IMG/VR virus record: IMGVR_UViG_3300030090_002697
Location: 1 to 48,261 of that record
Origin: a virus
Strand: one strand, 5' to 3'
DNA: 48,261 nt
Below the pieces are notes generated by a model that had not been told where the DNA came from, made no database searches, and was given only the letters and a program-made list of their open reading frames with translations. This document shows positions 1 through 8,929 of the stretch, piece after piece (within the stretch, counting starts at the first letter, position 1; the number at the start of each line of letters is the position of its first letter). The position numbers were made by a program, and so were the translations under genes.

Positions 1-129
1 AATTTCCAGAATTATCTACATTAAATTTACTTGTACCACCAACTTGTTGGTCAATAAGATAAACTTTATCCCAACCACCTACATTAGTTTCAGTTAAATT
101 AGTTTTTATCATTCTATATTCTTGAGTTC
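1..129. repeat. Left copy of the contig-end direct repeat (circular overlap)
   Basis: These 129 bases recur at 48133-48261 with a single difference, g at position 50 against a at 48182. Read on the minus strand, both lie in the same Asp codon (GAC or GAT), so the change is silent. An exact overlap of this kind is what an assembler leaves when it linearises a circular or terminally redundant genome. A short physical terminal repeat is also possible. Confidence 0.9.
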
Positions 130-1207
130 CTAAAGAACCTGCAGACACATTTAAAATTTGTGTAGCACTTATTAATTTATCATCACTAGCAGCAGATGTT
201 AATGTAGGTCCTGTTACAACGTGACCTCTAGTTTGTAATGTAGAACTTCCTAATGCTGAAGGTGTTACAGCTCTACTTGAATCTGTCCCTGTTGTCACTT
301 CATCTGATGTTGCTAATTCTACTACTCCCTTATTAGTTGTAGAAGCATCTTCCCCTGCTATGCTAACTGTAGTTCCACTAACACTAGTATCTATTCCTTC
401 TCCTCCTGCAATAGTAAAATCTGCACTACCAGCAGTATCTGAAGCAACATTGCTATCATCAGCAGTTAAAGTAACACCTGTAATATCTCCTGCATTAGCA
501 GTAGCACCACTTGCAATACCATCTAATTTTGTTTTGTCCCCATTAACAAACGCACCTTCACTTGGTGGTTGTTGAGCAGAATCAGCTTTAGAGCCTTGTG
601 CTGCAGTTGCATAGTCAGAAGAATCAAAAGATTTTACTTGAGATAAATTTGTTACTTCGCTATCCATTAATGCACCTGCAGCAGTAACATTAGTTGCATC
701 TGTAACATCAGCTCCATCTTCTACGTTAATCATAGTTCTTAAACTAGCAGGACTTATTTCTTCAATTTCACCTGCTCCTGCTGAATCTCTTCCAAGAATC
801 CTATCAGTAGCAGTTACATTTTGTATTTTTGCATATGTTACTTGATCATCTTTTATATTTACTTTATCTGCATCTGTAATTTGTATAACATCATTACCAG
901 GATCTATATAATAAAGATTATCATTAACTATTTTTATATCTCTTAAATCATGTATATTTCTAAGATGTTTAGGTTTTTTTCTTGAACCTCTTGAATTAGG
1001 GGAGTTGCTTTGATTCTCAATGATTAAATTAGCATACATCCATTTATTTTTATTTTTAATATATAGTCTAGGGCCAGTTGATAATGTAGCTAAATGCATA
1101 GATCCATTGTCACCATCATTTGGAGAAGGTTTTCTTTCTGAAATAGTAACCTTAGATTGTTTTACATTGTTTAATATTTTATATATTTCATTTGCTTTAT
1201 TTGACAT
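1..1207 (-). CDS. Tail fibre protein, N-terminal part (runs off the left end)
   Basis: The ATG at 1207 opens a minus-strand frame with no stop down to base 1 (402 codons). It rejoins in frame the gene ending at 47291 when the ends are closed, giving 682 residues. Residues about 180-350 carry motifs common in phage tail fibres: DKTKLDGIASGA, GDITGV, GGEGIDTSVSGTTVSIAGE and a GVVELAT...AVTP block. The N-terminus (about 1-130) probably attaches to the tail and the fibrous body projects to the receptor, as is usual for the family. The start overlaps the end of the upstream nozzle-like gene by 11 bases, so the two are probably translated together. The receptor cannot be predicted. Confidence 0.85.
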   Translation of the reverse strand, partial: MSNKANEIYKILNNVKQSKVTISERKPSPNDGDNGSMHLATLSTGPRLYIKNKNKWMYANLIIENQSNSPNSRGSRKKPKHLRNIHDLRDIKIVNDNLYYIDPGNDVIQITDADKVNIKDDQVTYAKIQNVTATDRILGRDSAGAGEIEEISPASLRTMINVEDGADVTDATNVTAAGALMDSEVTNLSQVKSFDSSDYATAAQGSKADSAQQPPSEGAFVNGDKTKLDGIASGATANAGDITGVTLTADDSNVASDTAGSADFTIAGGEGIDTSVSGTTVSIAGEDASTTNKGVVELATSDEVTTGTDSSRAVTPSALGSSTLQTRGHVVTGPTLTSAASDDKLISATQILNVSAGSLGTQEYRMIKTNLTETNVGGWDKVYLIDQQVGGTSKFNVDNSGN

Positions 1208-4200
1208 TTTTAGCTCTATAAATAATATTAATATCATTAACAACAAAACTAGAACCTACTTCTACATCAAAATCAATTCCTTGTCCTACTGATGGATCTT
1301 CAGTATATGTTATTTCAGGCCCTGTCTCCATATCCTGTAAATTAAAAATCATCTCATTTAAATTCTTACCTGATGAAACAATAAGTATTTGAATTGATTT
1401 ACAATTATTTAAATGATTATTTGGATCATTAAAAACAATTTCTGCAGTAGCTTCTGAATTTTTTTGTATAGATGACATAACTGAACGACATCTTGAAAAA
1501 CTTTCACATTTACCAACAGGTATATTTTCATGAATTTGTTGATCTAATCCAATACCACCATTAAATAAACCATAATTTTTACATTTATTTAAATCAGGAA
1601 ATAAAATAAATTTCCCATCACTTGTTGTGCAATATATAGCTACTCTAGCAGCAGGAAGCCCTTCACATGTATAACTAATTAATAATTTATAGATTTTTTT
1701 ATTTCTTGCTGGTTCTTGAAAATCTATGTCTTTTGTTAATATTGTAAAATATTTAGAACCTTTAGGTCGTCTATCCCAAAGTTGTATATTAGATAAAACA
1801 AAATTATTCATTTGATCATTAACCGTAGAAGTGCTTGCTAAAGCGGTATTACTTATTAAATCATAATAAAATCTATTAAATTTTGTAGGAGCATCACCGT
1901 ATTGTTGTGATTGCAGTCTTCCATCTCCATATTGTTTACTTACTTCTAATATCAACGCAGTAATTATACTTTTAATTCTATAATTGCCATCAAAATAATT
2001 ATTAATAGGCAGCCTATTATAATTTTGTATTTCATCTCTTTTATTATAAAACAAAGTTTTCCAAGGCAAAGGTGTATTTTCAGAACTACCATTTTTAATA
2101 AATACTACAGTTGTATTATCTACAATATTATTTATTCTATTTATAGCTGACATAATTTCTTGTGTAACAATAATGCCAGAACTATTTTTTATAACCATAT
2201 CTTCTGTTTCTACACCAGTTCCAACATCAGTTCTTTTTATTAATTTAAATTGATTAGGATAATTTACGCCTGCTGGATCTTCTATTAAATCATCATCTAA
2301 GTCAGCTATTGTATCTGGATCATCAATTATATCTACATCAGGATCTCTTGTCATAGAAGCAGGGTTAGGAGGTGGTTGTGCTCCATTATCAAACAATACA
2401 AAAGGGTCTTTAGAAGCTACTTGCCAATATCCTTGCATTCCTGTAATTAAATATAAATCATTATCAAACCCTGCTGCTCGTGTAGTAAAATAAATTCCAT
2501 CTTGTTCTATATGTATTATATCAAATTTATCTAAATGTGCAGCTCTAGTACCTGCTGTTTGAGTAGTAAATAAAGTTATCATATTTGATTTATTTTCATT
2601 AGTCAAAAATGACAATCTATTAAATTGTAATTCTGCAGCTATTACATCAGCAGAGGTTAAACCTGTATTACGAATATTAATTATTTTTCCTGGTTCAAAA
2701 TAAGCATTATCTAAAAATGAAAATGAATTGCCATTTTGATCAACTGGATTACTATTACTTAAATTTATTAAATGTTTTTCTCCATGAGCAACAGTAGCTT
2801 TTGCAAAACGTAATCCATTTACAGTTGATTGTATTGCTTGATTACTTTCATTAAATACTGAAAAAAGTAATTTACCTTCTTTATCATTTGCAAAATTTGA
2901 AACTTTACCAATTAAAGGAAATGCATCTTTATATCTTACCCAAGCTTCATTATCTAAATGATAACTATATCCTTCTAAATCATTATCTAATAATATTTGT
3001 AAAATAACTGTTCTTTCTATAATATCATATCCAACTATAATATCTGAGTTATTTTCAAATAAATCTAAAAAGAACATGTCTTTTAGTTTACCTTTTGAAA
3101 TATCAATAATTTGTTCACCATTCCATAAAAATGCCCCATACTTGTTAACCCAAAACATTTCTTTATCTGTTCTTACAACATGATAAGGTTTAGTTACTCC
3201 TTTAAACTTAAATCTTTTAAATTCTTGAGCAGCCTGTTGAGAATACGTGTTAAATATAGTTAATGAATTTTCTTTGAATATAAATAAATAATCATCTAAA
3301 GAATCTAAATGCGTTATTTCATCACCATCATCTTCACTGCTTTTAAATAAAAATCTTGTATCAAATATATCATCCCCATTATTACCTGCTATAATTTGAT
3401 CTCCGTATTTTTTGCCACCTGATAACTGTTCAAATGATGCACCTGGTACTTCAGCAACACTTTCATTAAATTTTACAGGATAATATAAATTGCCTACATA
3501 CCTTATACCATTTACTACTGTTGAACATTTATATAAAACATTGCTATTTTCAATACCACTATAATCACCAGTATCAGGAGGAGTTTCAAATTTAAAAGCA
3601 TTGCCTGATTTGGCTATATTAACTAAATCTAAATGATGAGATACATTTAATGTATCATTGTCATCACTTTTAGAAGATATTCTATAATGAGATGTAGTAT
3701 CTGTACTCCCGTATCTAACTGGACACCAAGGAGCATATAATCCTTCTGATTTTTTTATACCACCATTTTCATCAAACCACGCAGTTAACAATGCATACTT
3801 TTGACTATCATTATCTTCATTAGAAGAGTAATATATTTTACACCCTGTTACTCTAGGATTAATGTATAATTCTTTTTTTATTTCTTTGGTTGTTCCAGTA
3901 TATGCACTTGCTTGAGTATTGTTTATAGGAGCATCTTCTCTAGCTTGAAAATCTTTATTTTGTCCAGTCCACTTTACTGATAAATAACAATATAAATTTG
4001 AATCTTTATTTAAAACATTAGAGTTTATAGGTGTTATATCTGTTAGGATTGATTCTTGAGCATAAGTAGTACCTGGTTCTTCATCATAAATTAATGATGC
4101 ATAAAATCTATATTTAAATCCTTTTCTCCATGGTATAACCTCTTCATCAGTTTCTTCTTGAAATTCGTATCCAAATTGTATACCATCAAATTCTTGAGAC

Positions 4201-5411
4201 CAATTATTTATTCCATCTGTTGCAAGACCCCATCCATGTGTTGTATCAGAATCTACTCCACCTAAACTTTGAAAATCAGCTGCTGGTTCTCCTGGTGTAG
4301 TATCAGCATAAATTTCATCTGCACCATCAGATTCAGAAAAATCTAATCCTATAACTTGACAATTGTAATCTTTATGACTTAATTCAAAATTGTTTAATGA
4401 TGGATAGTATCCATAGTTAAAAGGACTATATACCTCACCATTTGTATTTGCCCTATAGACTAAACGAACAACATCATTATCTGAATGAGCTGTTGCAGTA
4501 GCTCCATACACACCTCTAACTACAGTTAATTCATTTGTAGAAATACTTGTAACACTTATAAGTTCACTATTAATAAGTATTATATCTCCTGGTGAAAAAG
4601 TGCTACCACTATCAACATCTAAAGTTGTATCAGTATTATCACTATGATTTCCAGATAAAGGACTACTTAATGTTTGATCTTGCCATCTAGTATCATTTAT
4701 TCTATTAAATAATTCTGATTGTACAGATGTAGGTGGTTTACATTCTGCATGTGTATATAACCAAGCATTTTCTACATTCCATGCAGGTGTATTACTAGAG
4801 TCATAATTAACATTATCTTTACCAATAAACTTTGTACCTTTAACTACACCAAACCATTTATTAGTCATACCAAATTGTTTAAAGTTAGAATCCCATATTC
4901 TAAGTGCATTATTAGCCATTTCAAACTTAGGCCTAACTGGTGCTTTAATATAATTTTCATCTTCATATAAAGGTAAAGCTTCAGTCATTGGTGTCCATTT
5001 TTCACTTTCGCTTTCTCTTAATAATATACCAGCTTTTTTACCACTAGAAGTATTTACAGGATCATATAGCTTAGCTAAAATATCTACAGATCTTTCACTC
5101 CCTAAATTAGAGTTAACATTTCTTGCTATTGTATCTGATCCATGCAAATACATTCCACCTTTTAAACCATCATCATCAATAATATCGTAATCACTTCTAA
5201 ATGAAAATAAACCATATCCTGATTCTTTTATTTCTATGCTATCAACTTCTTCAAAATAATTAACAGCACCACCAGATAAAGATACTCTTCCAATAGAGTT
5301 AATATTAGAATCTTGAACAATTACAGCTTGATTGTCTTCTATATCTCTAGACTCTCTATTTTCATTTATACCACCTTCAAACCTATCTATTTTTAATGAA
5401 GCTTTTGGCAT
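1197..5411 (-). CDS. Large tail nozzle-like structural protein (1,404 aa)
   Basis: The N-terminus (LKIDRFEGGINENRESRDIE, then a stretch on assigning values to a genome-wide N-terminal GG motif) has the pattern of tail-nozzle or tubular-B proteins of short-tailed phages, which begin with F-x-GGLN. The middle (about 680-800) has beta-propeller-like repeats, including DYLFIFKENSLTIFN and MFWVNKYGAFLWNGEQIIDI, also seen in that family. T7 gp12 has about 790 residues, so this is nearly twice as long. The extra Asp/Asn-rich C-terminal 600 residues are unassigned and may be additional tail decoration. It sits directly before the tail fibre, which fits a distal tail part. The start overlaps the previous gene as TAATG. 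The family call is inferred from motifs; a general tail protein is the fallback. Confidence 0.6.
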   Translation of the reverse strand: MPKASLKIDRFEGGINENRESRDIEDNQAVIVQDSNINSIGRVSLSGGAVNYFEEVDSIEIKESGYGLFSFRSDYDIIDDDGLKGGMYLHGSDTIARNVNSNLGSERSVDILAKLYDPVNTSSGKKAGILLRESESEKWTPMTEALPLYEDENYIKAPVRPKFEMANNALRIWDSNFKQFGMTNKWFGVVKGTKFIGKDNVNYDSSNTPAWNVENAWLYTHAECKPPTSVQSELFNRINDTRWQDQTLSSPLSGNHSDNTDTTLDVDSGSTFSPGDIILINSELISVTSISTNELTVVRGVYGATATAHSDNDVVRLVYRANTNGEVYSPFNYGYYPSLNNFELSHKDYNCQVIGLDFSESDGADEIYADTTPGEPAADFQSLGGVDSDTTHGWGLATDGINNWSQEFDGIQFGYEFQEETDEEVIPWRKGFKYRFYASLIYDEEPGTTYAQESILTDITPINSNVLNKDSNLYCYLSVKWTGQNKDFQAREDAPINNTQASAYTGTTKEIKKELYINPRVTGCKIYYSSNEDNDSQKYALLTAWFDENGGIKKSEGLYAPWCPVRYGSTDTTSHYRISSKSDDNDTLNVSHHLDLVNIAKSGNAFKFETPPDTGDYSGIENSNVLYKCSTVVNGIRYVGNLYYPVKFNESVAEVPGASFEQLSGGKKYGDQIIAGNNGDDIFDTRFLFKSSEDDGDEITHLDSLDDYLFIFKENSLTIFNTYSQQAAQEFKRFKFKGVTKPYHVVRTDKEMFWVNKYGAFLWNGEQIIDISKGKLKDMFFLDLFENNSDIIVGYDIIERTVILQILLDNDLEGYSYHLDNEAWVRYKDAFPLIGKVSNFANDKEGKLLFSVFNESNQAIQSTVNGLRFAKATVAHGEKHLINLSNSNPVDQNGNSFSFLDNAYFEPGKIINIRNTGLTSADVIAAELQFNRLSFLTNENKSNMITLFTTQTAGTRAAHLDKFDIIHIEQDGIYFTTRAAGFDNDLYLITGMQGYWQVASKDPFVLFDNGAQPPPNPASMTRDPDVDIIDDPDTIADLDDDLIEDPAGVNYPNQFKLIKRTDVGTGVETEDMVIKNSSGIIVTQEIMSAINRINNIVDNTTVVFIKNGSSENTPLPWKTLFYNKRDEIQNYNRLPINNYFDGNYRIKSIITALILEVSKQYGDGRLQSQQYGDAPTKFNRFYYDLISNTALASTSTVNDQMNNFVLSNIQLWDRRPKGSKYFTILTKDIDFQEPARNKKIYKLLISYTCEGLPAARVAIYCTTSDGKFILFPDLNKCKNYGLFNGGIGLDQQIHENIPVGKCESFSRCRSVMSSIQKNSEATAEIVFNDPNNHLNNCKSIQILIVSSGKNLNEMIFNLQDMETGPEITYTEDPSVGQGIDFDVEVGSSFVVNDINIIYRAKNVK

Positions 5412-5590
5412 TATTTTAATATAGCTTTTTTAATTACTTCTTCTACAGAATCATAAATAGCTGTTAGTATTTTTTCTTCTGTTTTTTCTGATATGATTGG
5501 TATATCAACATTTTCATTTAATTCTTTAACAATCTTTTCTTTCATTTCATCATTAAAGATGTAATCTACTATCATGTGTTTTATATCCAT
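5411..5590 (-). CDS. Hypothetical small protein (59 aa)
   Basis: This short frame lies between the nozzle-like gene and the DUF6321-like gene. ATG at 5590 follows an AAGGAAGA ribosome site, and the stop overlaps the ATG of the next gene as TAATG. The product is charged and mostly helical (KEKIVKELNE, EEVIKKAILK) with no membrane segment. I recognise no family. The tight coupling and Shine-Dalgarno site are the reasons for calling it. Confidence 0.65.
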   Translation of the reverse strand: MDIKHMIVDYIFNDEMKEKIVKELNENVDIPIISEKTEEKILTAIYDSVEEVIKKAILK

Positions 5591-5612
5591 TTTCTTCTTC
5601 CTTATTTTATTA

Positions 5613-5894
5613 TTAACAGTTCCACTTACGTAATGCTTTATTTATCCTGCTATTAGGATCTCTTCTTTTTTTAGCACCTGTAAGTCTTTTTTTCATACCA
5701 GACATTCTAGCACAAAATGATTTACGTCTATTGGCAGCTTTGCTACCTTTCTTTAATTTTGAAGGTTTAGTAGTAACAGCCATCTTTAATTTAGAACCAG
5801 GATTAGCAGCTCTATATGATGCTATACCTTTTCTATTTAATCCACCTGATTTACTTTTACCTGCTTTTCTTTGCCATGCTGGAGATTTAGCCAT
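5613..5894 (-). CDS. DUF6321-like small basic protein (93 aa)
   Basis: The sequence starts SPAWQRKAGKSKSGGLNRKG and ends DPNSRINKALRKWNC, with KRKSFCARMSGMKKR-type basic stretches between. This is the pattern I know as the DUF6321 family of phage proteins. It is very rich in Lys and Arg and keeps cysteines in FCARM and at the C-terminal WNC. The function is unknown. A nucleic-acid-binding or virion-associated role is inferred from charge and from its place in the late unit. It abuts another basic gene: the ATG at 5894 overlaps that gene's end. Confidence 0.75.
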   Translation of the reverse strand: MAKSPAWQRKAGKSKSGGLNRKGIASYRAANPGSKLKMAVTTKPSKLKKGSKAANRRKSFCARMSGMKKRLTGAKKRRDPNSRINKALRKWNC

Positions 5895-6139
5895 TATGCA
5901 TTCCTCACTTTCCTAGCAACATCTTTTGAATATTTTGCTTTTACTCTACCACCTCTACTAGCTGCACGTTTTTTTCTATTCTCTGCAGCTTTTTGACCAG
6001 GAGTTAAACTAGCTCTGACTGATTGGGGTAAATATCTACCTCTTTCAGATTTAGGTTTTTTTTCGTCACCTTTAGAAACATAACCCCATTTTTGTCCTGT
6101 CCATTTTTTTAAAGATTCTTGTGATTTTTTTAAAGCCAT
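5894..6139 (-). CDS. DUF5872-like small basic protein (81 aa)
   Basis: The order KKWTGQKWGYVSKG, RGRYLPQSVRASLTPGQKAA, NRKKRAASRGG matches the DUF5872 pattern (KWT-x-QKW, RYLP, then a basic tail) found in algal-virus and marine phage proteins. It is strongly basic. The role is unknown; nucleic-acid binding is inferred from charge. The start overlaps the stop of the preceding 58-residue gene as TAATG, so the three small basic genes form a coupled group. Confidence 0.75.
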   Translation of the reverse strand: MALKKSQESLKKWTGQKWGYVSKGDEKKPKSERGRYLPQSVRASLTPGQKAAENRKKRAASRGGRVKAKYSKDVARKVRNA

Positions 6140-6315
6140 TAATTTGTATAGCCTCCACCCTTTTTCTTATAAGTTCTAGCAAGTAGTTGTGCTTTACGAG
6201 CACTCCAAACTCCTGGAGGTCCACCTTTAGAACCTGATTTAATTCTTTGAAACATTCTTTTTCTCATTGTAGGTTTAGTGTAATTACCTGCTTTATTTAC
6301 TGTACTTTTAGCCAT
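6139..6315 (-). CDS. Small basic protein of the KAGNYTKPTMRK family (58 aa)
   Basis: ATG at 6315 gives MAKSTVNKAGNYTKPTMRKR, then a middle ending GPPGVWSARKAQLLARTYKK and a Gly-rich C-terminus. I recognise this pattern as a recurrent small protein of marine phages and large viruses with no known function. It is the first of three adjacent Lys/Arg-rich genes. The stop overlaps the next start (TAATG). Its length and motif order are typical, so it looks intact. Confidence 0.75.
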   Translation of the reverse strand: MAKSTVNKAGNYTKPTMRKRMFQRIKSGSKGGPPGVWSARKAQLLARTYKKKGGGYTN

Positions 6316-6531
6316 CTATACCTCTTTTACATTTTTTTTACATTTATTACAAGTTATAAAATCTCTTTCAGGATGAGCCATACTTTCTAATATCTTTATT
6401 CGATCTTCTAAGTTTTTAGTTTTTTCATCTAATTCATTATCTTCAAATACATAAGAAACTACTTTATCTAATTTAAAATGTTTAATTAAATGTCCTGCTA
6501 TAGTGTTTAATAGAAACTTGCTTACTATCAT
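6316..6531 (-). CDS. Hypothetical protein with a CxxC pair (71 aa)
   Basis: This short acidic-to-basic protein has a central helical segment (DEKTKNLEDRIKILES, possible coiled coil) and ends in TCNKCKKNVKEV. The single CxxC pair could bind metal only as a dimer or with other ligands. It sits immediately after the holin-like gene (starts at 6531 where that gene ends) and may belong to the lysis group. No family recognised. Confidence 0.6.
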   Translation of the reverse strand: MIVSKFLLNTIAGHLIKHFKLDKVVSYVFEDNELDEKTKNLEDRIKILESMAHPERDFITCNKCKKNVKEV

Positions 6532-6824
6532 TAATCTTCTTCCATTTTGCGTAAAAACTTATGTTTTAGGCCGTTTCCTGATAAAGTGGCTATTATCTCC
6601 ACTAAAGCTTTATATTGCCTATTTAACCCCTTCTGCTCGATTTGCATTATCTTTTGTTGATCTATCAACTTTATAATAATACCTTCCAACCTCTTGAAGT
6701 CTTGGTCGAGTTCTTGCATAAGAGTATGCTGGATGAACCTGTTCTGTTTCCAAATAAAGAATCCGAACGCCATCGCTACTGCCACTGGCAATCCAAATTC
6801 TTCCAATATCATAAGTATGTCCAT
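6531..6824 (-). CDS. Holin-like membrane protein (97 aa)
   Basis: One predicted membrane span lies near the N-terminus (about residues 10-25, GLPVAVAMAFGFFIWKQ), followed by a long charged helix (about 28-75) likely to form a coiled coil and a basic tail (KHKFLRKMEED). This layout resembles BhlA/UviB-type holin-like proteins of phages. It lies between the metallophosphoesterase and a small CxxC protein, with stop and start overlapping at 6824. A second holin candidate is at 7625-7786, so which one makes the pore is open. The endolysin is far away (19492-20064) but in the same leftward unit. Confidence 0.5.
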   Translation of the reverse strand: MDILMILEEFGLPVAVAMAFGFFIWKQNRFIQHTLMQELDQDFKRLEGIIIKLIDQQKIMQIEQKGLNRQYKALVEIIATLSGNGLKHKFLRKMEED

Positions 6825-7609
6825 TACTTCCTTTTTTTATTACCATCTATCAACTCTCCCCAAAGTGATGTTCTTCCATTTATCATTTGGATAATATGTA
6901 CCGTAAATAAACCGCCCTTATAAAAATCAACAATGGCAAAAGCATGAGCCCAATTAATTCTTCTATTAGCCAACCACTCATTAGACTTTGGTCCCATATC
7001 TTTTAAACAACCTATACTCCAAGCACTTTTTGGTCCATCCATGTGAGTCATTGACATCTGTTGCAAATCGTGCCAATGCCCATACATTACATTGCATCCA
7101 AGTTTCCGAATATGGTTAGCAGCATGATATTGACCACCATATTGATGACCATGATAAAAGTATAGTTTTCCCATTTTAAGATGTCTCCCGAACTGGTAGT
7201 ATTTGTACCCACGGTCAGCAAGCTTAACAGCAGAAGCAAATCTATACTGAGGAATATAGGGGTATTTCTCAACTGCCATATTAAGCCAATTGTCATGATT
7301 ACCCTCAGTAATATACTTTTCTGTACAATTAACTTTATCAAGACTCTCGTCAAGTTGGTCCATTCCACTGTTAACATCTCTTACATCCCTTTCAAAATCT
7401 TTAATTAGATACTCTAATGGTGGTGCTTTTTTTCTTTTAAATCTCCATGCACTAAATGCATGCCATTCTCCTACATCACCTAAATCTACATAAGCATCAG
7501 GTTTAACTATTTCTATTGTCTGTTTTAGACAATTTATTGCTGGTTGATCATGTAACGGAAAATGTTTATCTGGCGTTACTATGACTCTTTTTACGACTCC
7601 CTTATCCAT
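6824..7609 (-). CDS. Calcineurin-like metallophosphoesterase (261 aa)
   Basis: All the blocks of the calcineurin-like phosphoesterase fold are present in order: D14-x-H16 (TPDKHFP), GD45 in DLGDVGE, G-N104-H105-D106 (EGNHDNW), HGH at 153-155 and GHWH at 177-180. These residues bind the two metal ions. The substrate is unknown; phage members include DNA-repair-type nucleases (SbcD/Mre11-like) and general phosphatases. It lies among lysis and structural genes, not with replication, which is unusual. Base use in this gene is less AT-biased than its neighbours, a possible sign of separate acquisition. Confidence 0.85.
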   Translation of the reverse strand: MDKGVVKRVIVTPDKHFPLHDQPAINCLKQTIEIVKPDAYVDLGDVGEWHAFSAWRFKRKKAPPLEYLIKDFERDVRDVNSGMDQLDESLDKVNCTEKYITEGNHDNWLNMAVEKYPYIPQYRFASAVKLADRGYKYYQFGRHLKMGKLYFYHGHQYGGQYHAANHIRKLGCNVMYGHWHDLQQMSMTHMDGPKSAWSIGCLKDMGPKSNEWLANRRINWAHAFAIVDFYKGGLFTVHIIQMINGRTSLWGELIDGNKKRK

Positions 7610-7624
7610 ACTCCCCCTTTATGT

Positions 7625-7786
7625 TTATTTTTTTAACTCTTTTCTTATAAGAGCTATTTTATAGCCAAAATAAATAATAGTAACAATCCCAACTCCTACA
7701 CGAACCATTTCTGGTAACATATCTAAAAATTGAATTGTTATTCCACCACTACCTATTGCTACTGATTTTAATGTATCTATATCCAT
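7625..7786 (-). CDS. Small membrane protein, holin candidate (53 aa)
   Basis: ATG at 7786 follows the LamG-like gene by a few bases. The product has a weakly hydrophobic N-terminal stretch (SVAIGSGGITIQFLDML) and a clear membrane span (about 28-45, VRVGVGIVTIIYFGYKIALI), ending in RKELKK. Small size, one or two spans and a charged C-terminus are holin features. It is too short for confident family assignment. Confidence 0.6.
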   Translation of the reverse strand: MDIDTLKSVAIGSGGITIQFLDMLPEMVRVGVGIVTIIYFGYKIALIRKELKK

Positions 7787-7792
7787 AATATC

Positions 7793-8542
7793 CTAACTTG
7801 TTGGAACGTCTTCTGAAAACGTATTTGATAATGCTAAACTACTACTATGAGATGTAGCTGCAACTCCTGAAGGGTTCATAAAATTATAAACTTTACTACT
7901 AGTATCAAAAGAATGATTTCCAAAGCTATACCAAAAATAAGGACTATACTTTCTCATATCTTGATGGTTACCTCCATTATAAAAAGAAGCTACATCGCTA
8001 GTTTTATCTGATTTCCAAACTGCCCATTCAAATATTTTGCCACTATAAGCTGAATTATTTCCAGCAAAATTAGCATTATAACCTATAAATCTTTGACTAG
8101 CATCAACATCACTAGCCTCAGTAAAACTAGTGTCACTTATTACTTGGCTTCCATTTAAATAAGCTTTTAAAGTATTTGTTGCATTATTTAAAGATACAAA
8201 TATATGATTCCAAGCTCCTGTAGTACAAGCAGAACTAGCTGTTTTTGCAACATTATTAATTTTAACAATTAAATTTTCACTACCATTTAAATATATCTGT
8301 ATTCCATCAGTAGCTGAATCAGTATGAGAATATATAGGGCTATTTGTACTTTCATTTGTTGGTTTAATCCACGTATGCATAGACCATGTATCTTTATGCC
8401 AAGGATCATCCTTTTCTGAACCTGATGAAATTTGCCAATATATTAAGTCATTTTCAGTATCATCTCCAAAATCTGCTGATTTTGTTGGGCTGTATACATC
8501 TACTGCTCCACCTTTTAAATTTGTTGCGCCTAACCCTAACAT
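7793..8542 (-). CDS. LamG/concanavalin-like structural protein (249 aa)
   Basis: Central residues about 50-190 follow the LamG or pentraxin-like jelly-roll pattern: WSMHTWIKP, a strand GIQIYLNGSENLIVKIN, then WNHIFVSLNNATNTLKAYLN and GKIFEWAVWKSDKTS. In phages such domains occur in proteins that bind host-surface glycans or decorate the virion. The start MLGLGATNLKGG is typical of marine phage structural proteins. It lies just downstream of another presumed surface protein (8544-8885), one base apart. The ligand is unknown. Confidence 0.7.
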   Translation of the reverse strand: MLGLGATNLKGGAVDVYSPTKSADFGDDTENDLIYWQISSGSEKDDPWHKDTWSMHTWIKPTNESTNSPIYSHTDSATDGIQIYLNGSENLIVKINNVAKTASSACTTGAWNHIFVSLNNATNTLKAYLNGSQVISDTSFTEASDVDASQRFIGYNANFAGNNSAYSGKIFEWAVWKSDKTSDVASFYNGGNHQDMRKYSPYFWYSFGNHSFDTSSKVYNFMNPSGVAATSHSSSLALSNTFSEDVPTS

Positions 8543-8543
8543 T

Positions 8544-8885
8544 TTAAGTTCCTAAATAAGCTATAACTATACCACTATCTATATCTATAGTAGTCCATCT
8601 ACCAAATATTGTTACACCTCCTGGGAAAGTATTACTATTGTCAATTGCATTCCCTGCTGAACCAGTAGTACCTATATATTTACCTGGTTCTGATGAAATT
8701 AAATCATTAAATGCAGCAGCAGCTACAATTGTTATTGCTACAAAAACTGTATTTGGATCTCCATAACTAGTAGCTAAAAAATCAGTATCAGCAGTATCTA
8801 TAAATATAGATCCTCCTTGACCTAATCCTACATTATTTGATTCTTGAACTGTAAAACCGTTTAAACCACCTTTTCTATTTGCCAT
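8544..8885 (-). CDS. Hypothetical virion protein (113 aa)
   Basis: The start ATG at 8885 follows a strong CAGGAGG site. The sequence is Gly/Ala/Thr-rich and beta-prone (NGFTVQESNNVGLGQGG, VFVAITIVAAAAFNDL, GVTIFGRWTTIDID). The AITIVAAAAFNDL and GRW elements recall small surface proteins often found near LamG proteins in marine phages. A decoration or tail-surface role is inferred from context only. No signal peptide is visible. Confidence 0.55.
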   Translation of the reverse strand: MANRKGGLNGFTVQESNNVGLGQGGSIFIDTADTDFLATSYGDPNTVFVAITIVAAAAFNDLISSEPGKYIGTTGSAGNAIDNSNTFPGGVTIFGRWTTIDIDSGIVIAYLGT

Positions 8886-8929
8886 GTTTACCTCCTGCCC
8901 TAAGCACTGGCTGTGCGTGAATGGGCTTG

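Noticed and set aside
360-575. Plus-strand frame of 71 codons opposite the tail fibre
   Set aside because: The Ala/Ser/Val/Pro bias is what the reverse of a Thr/Ala/Ser-rich fibre gene gives; no ribosome site and opposite to the operon.
6619-6846. Minus-strand 75-codon frame overlapping the holin-like gene
   Set aside because: The holin-like frame in the same place has correct coupling with both neighbours; this frame overlaps it almost entirely with no recognisable pattern.
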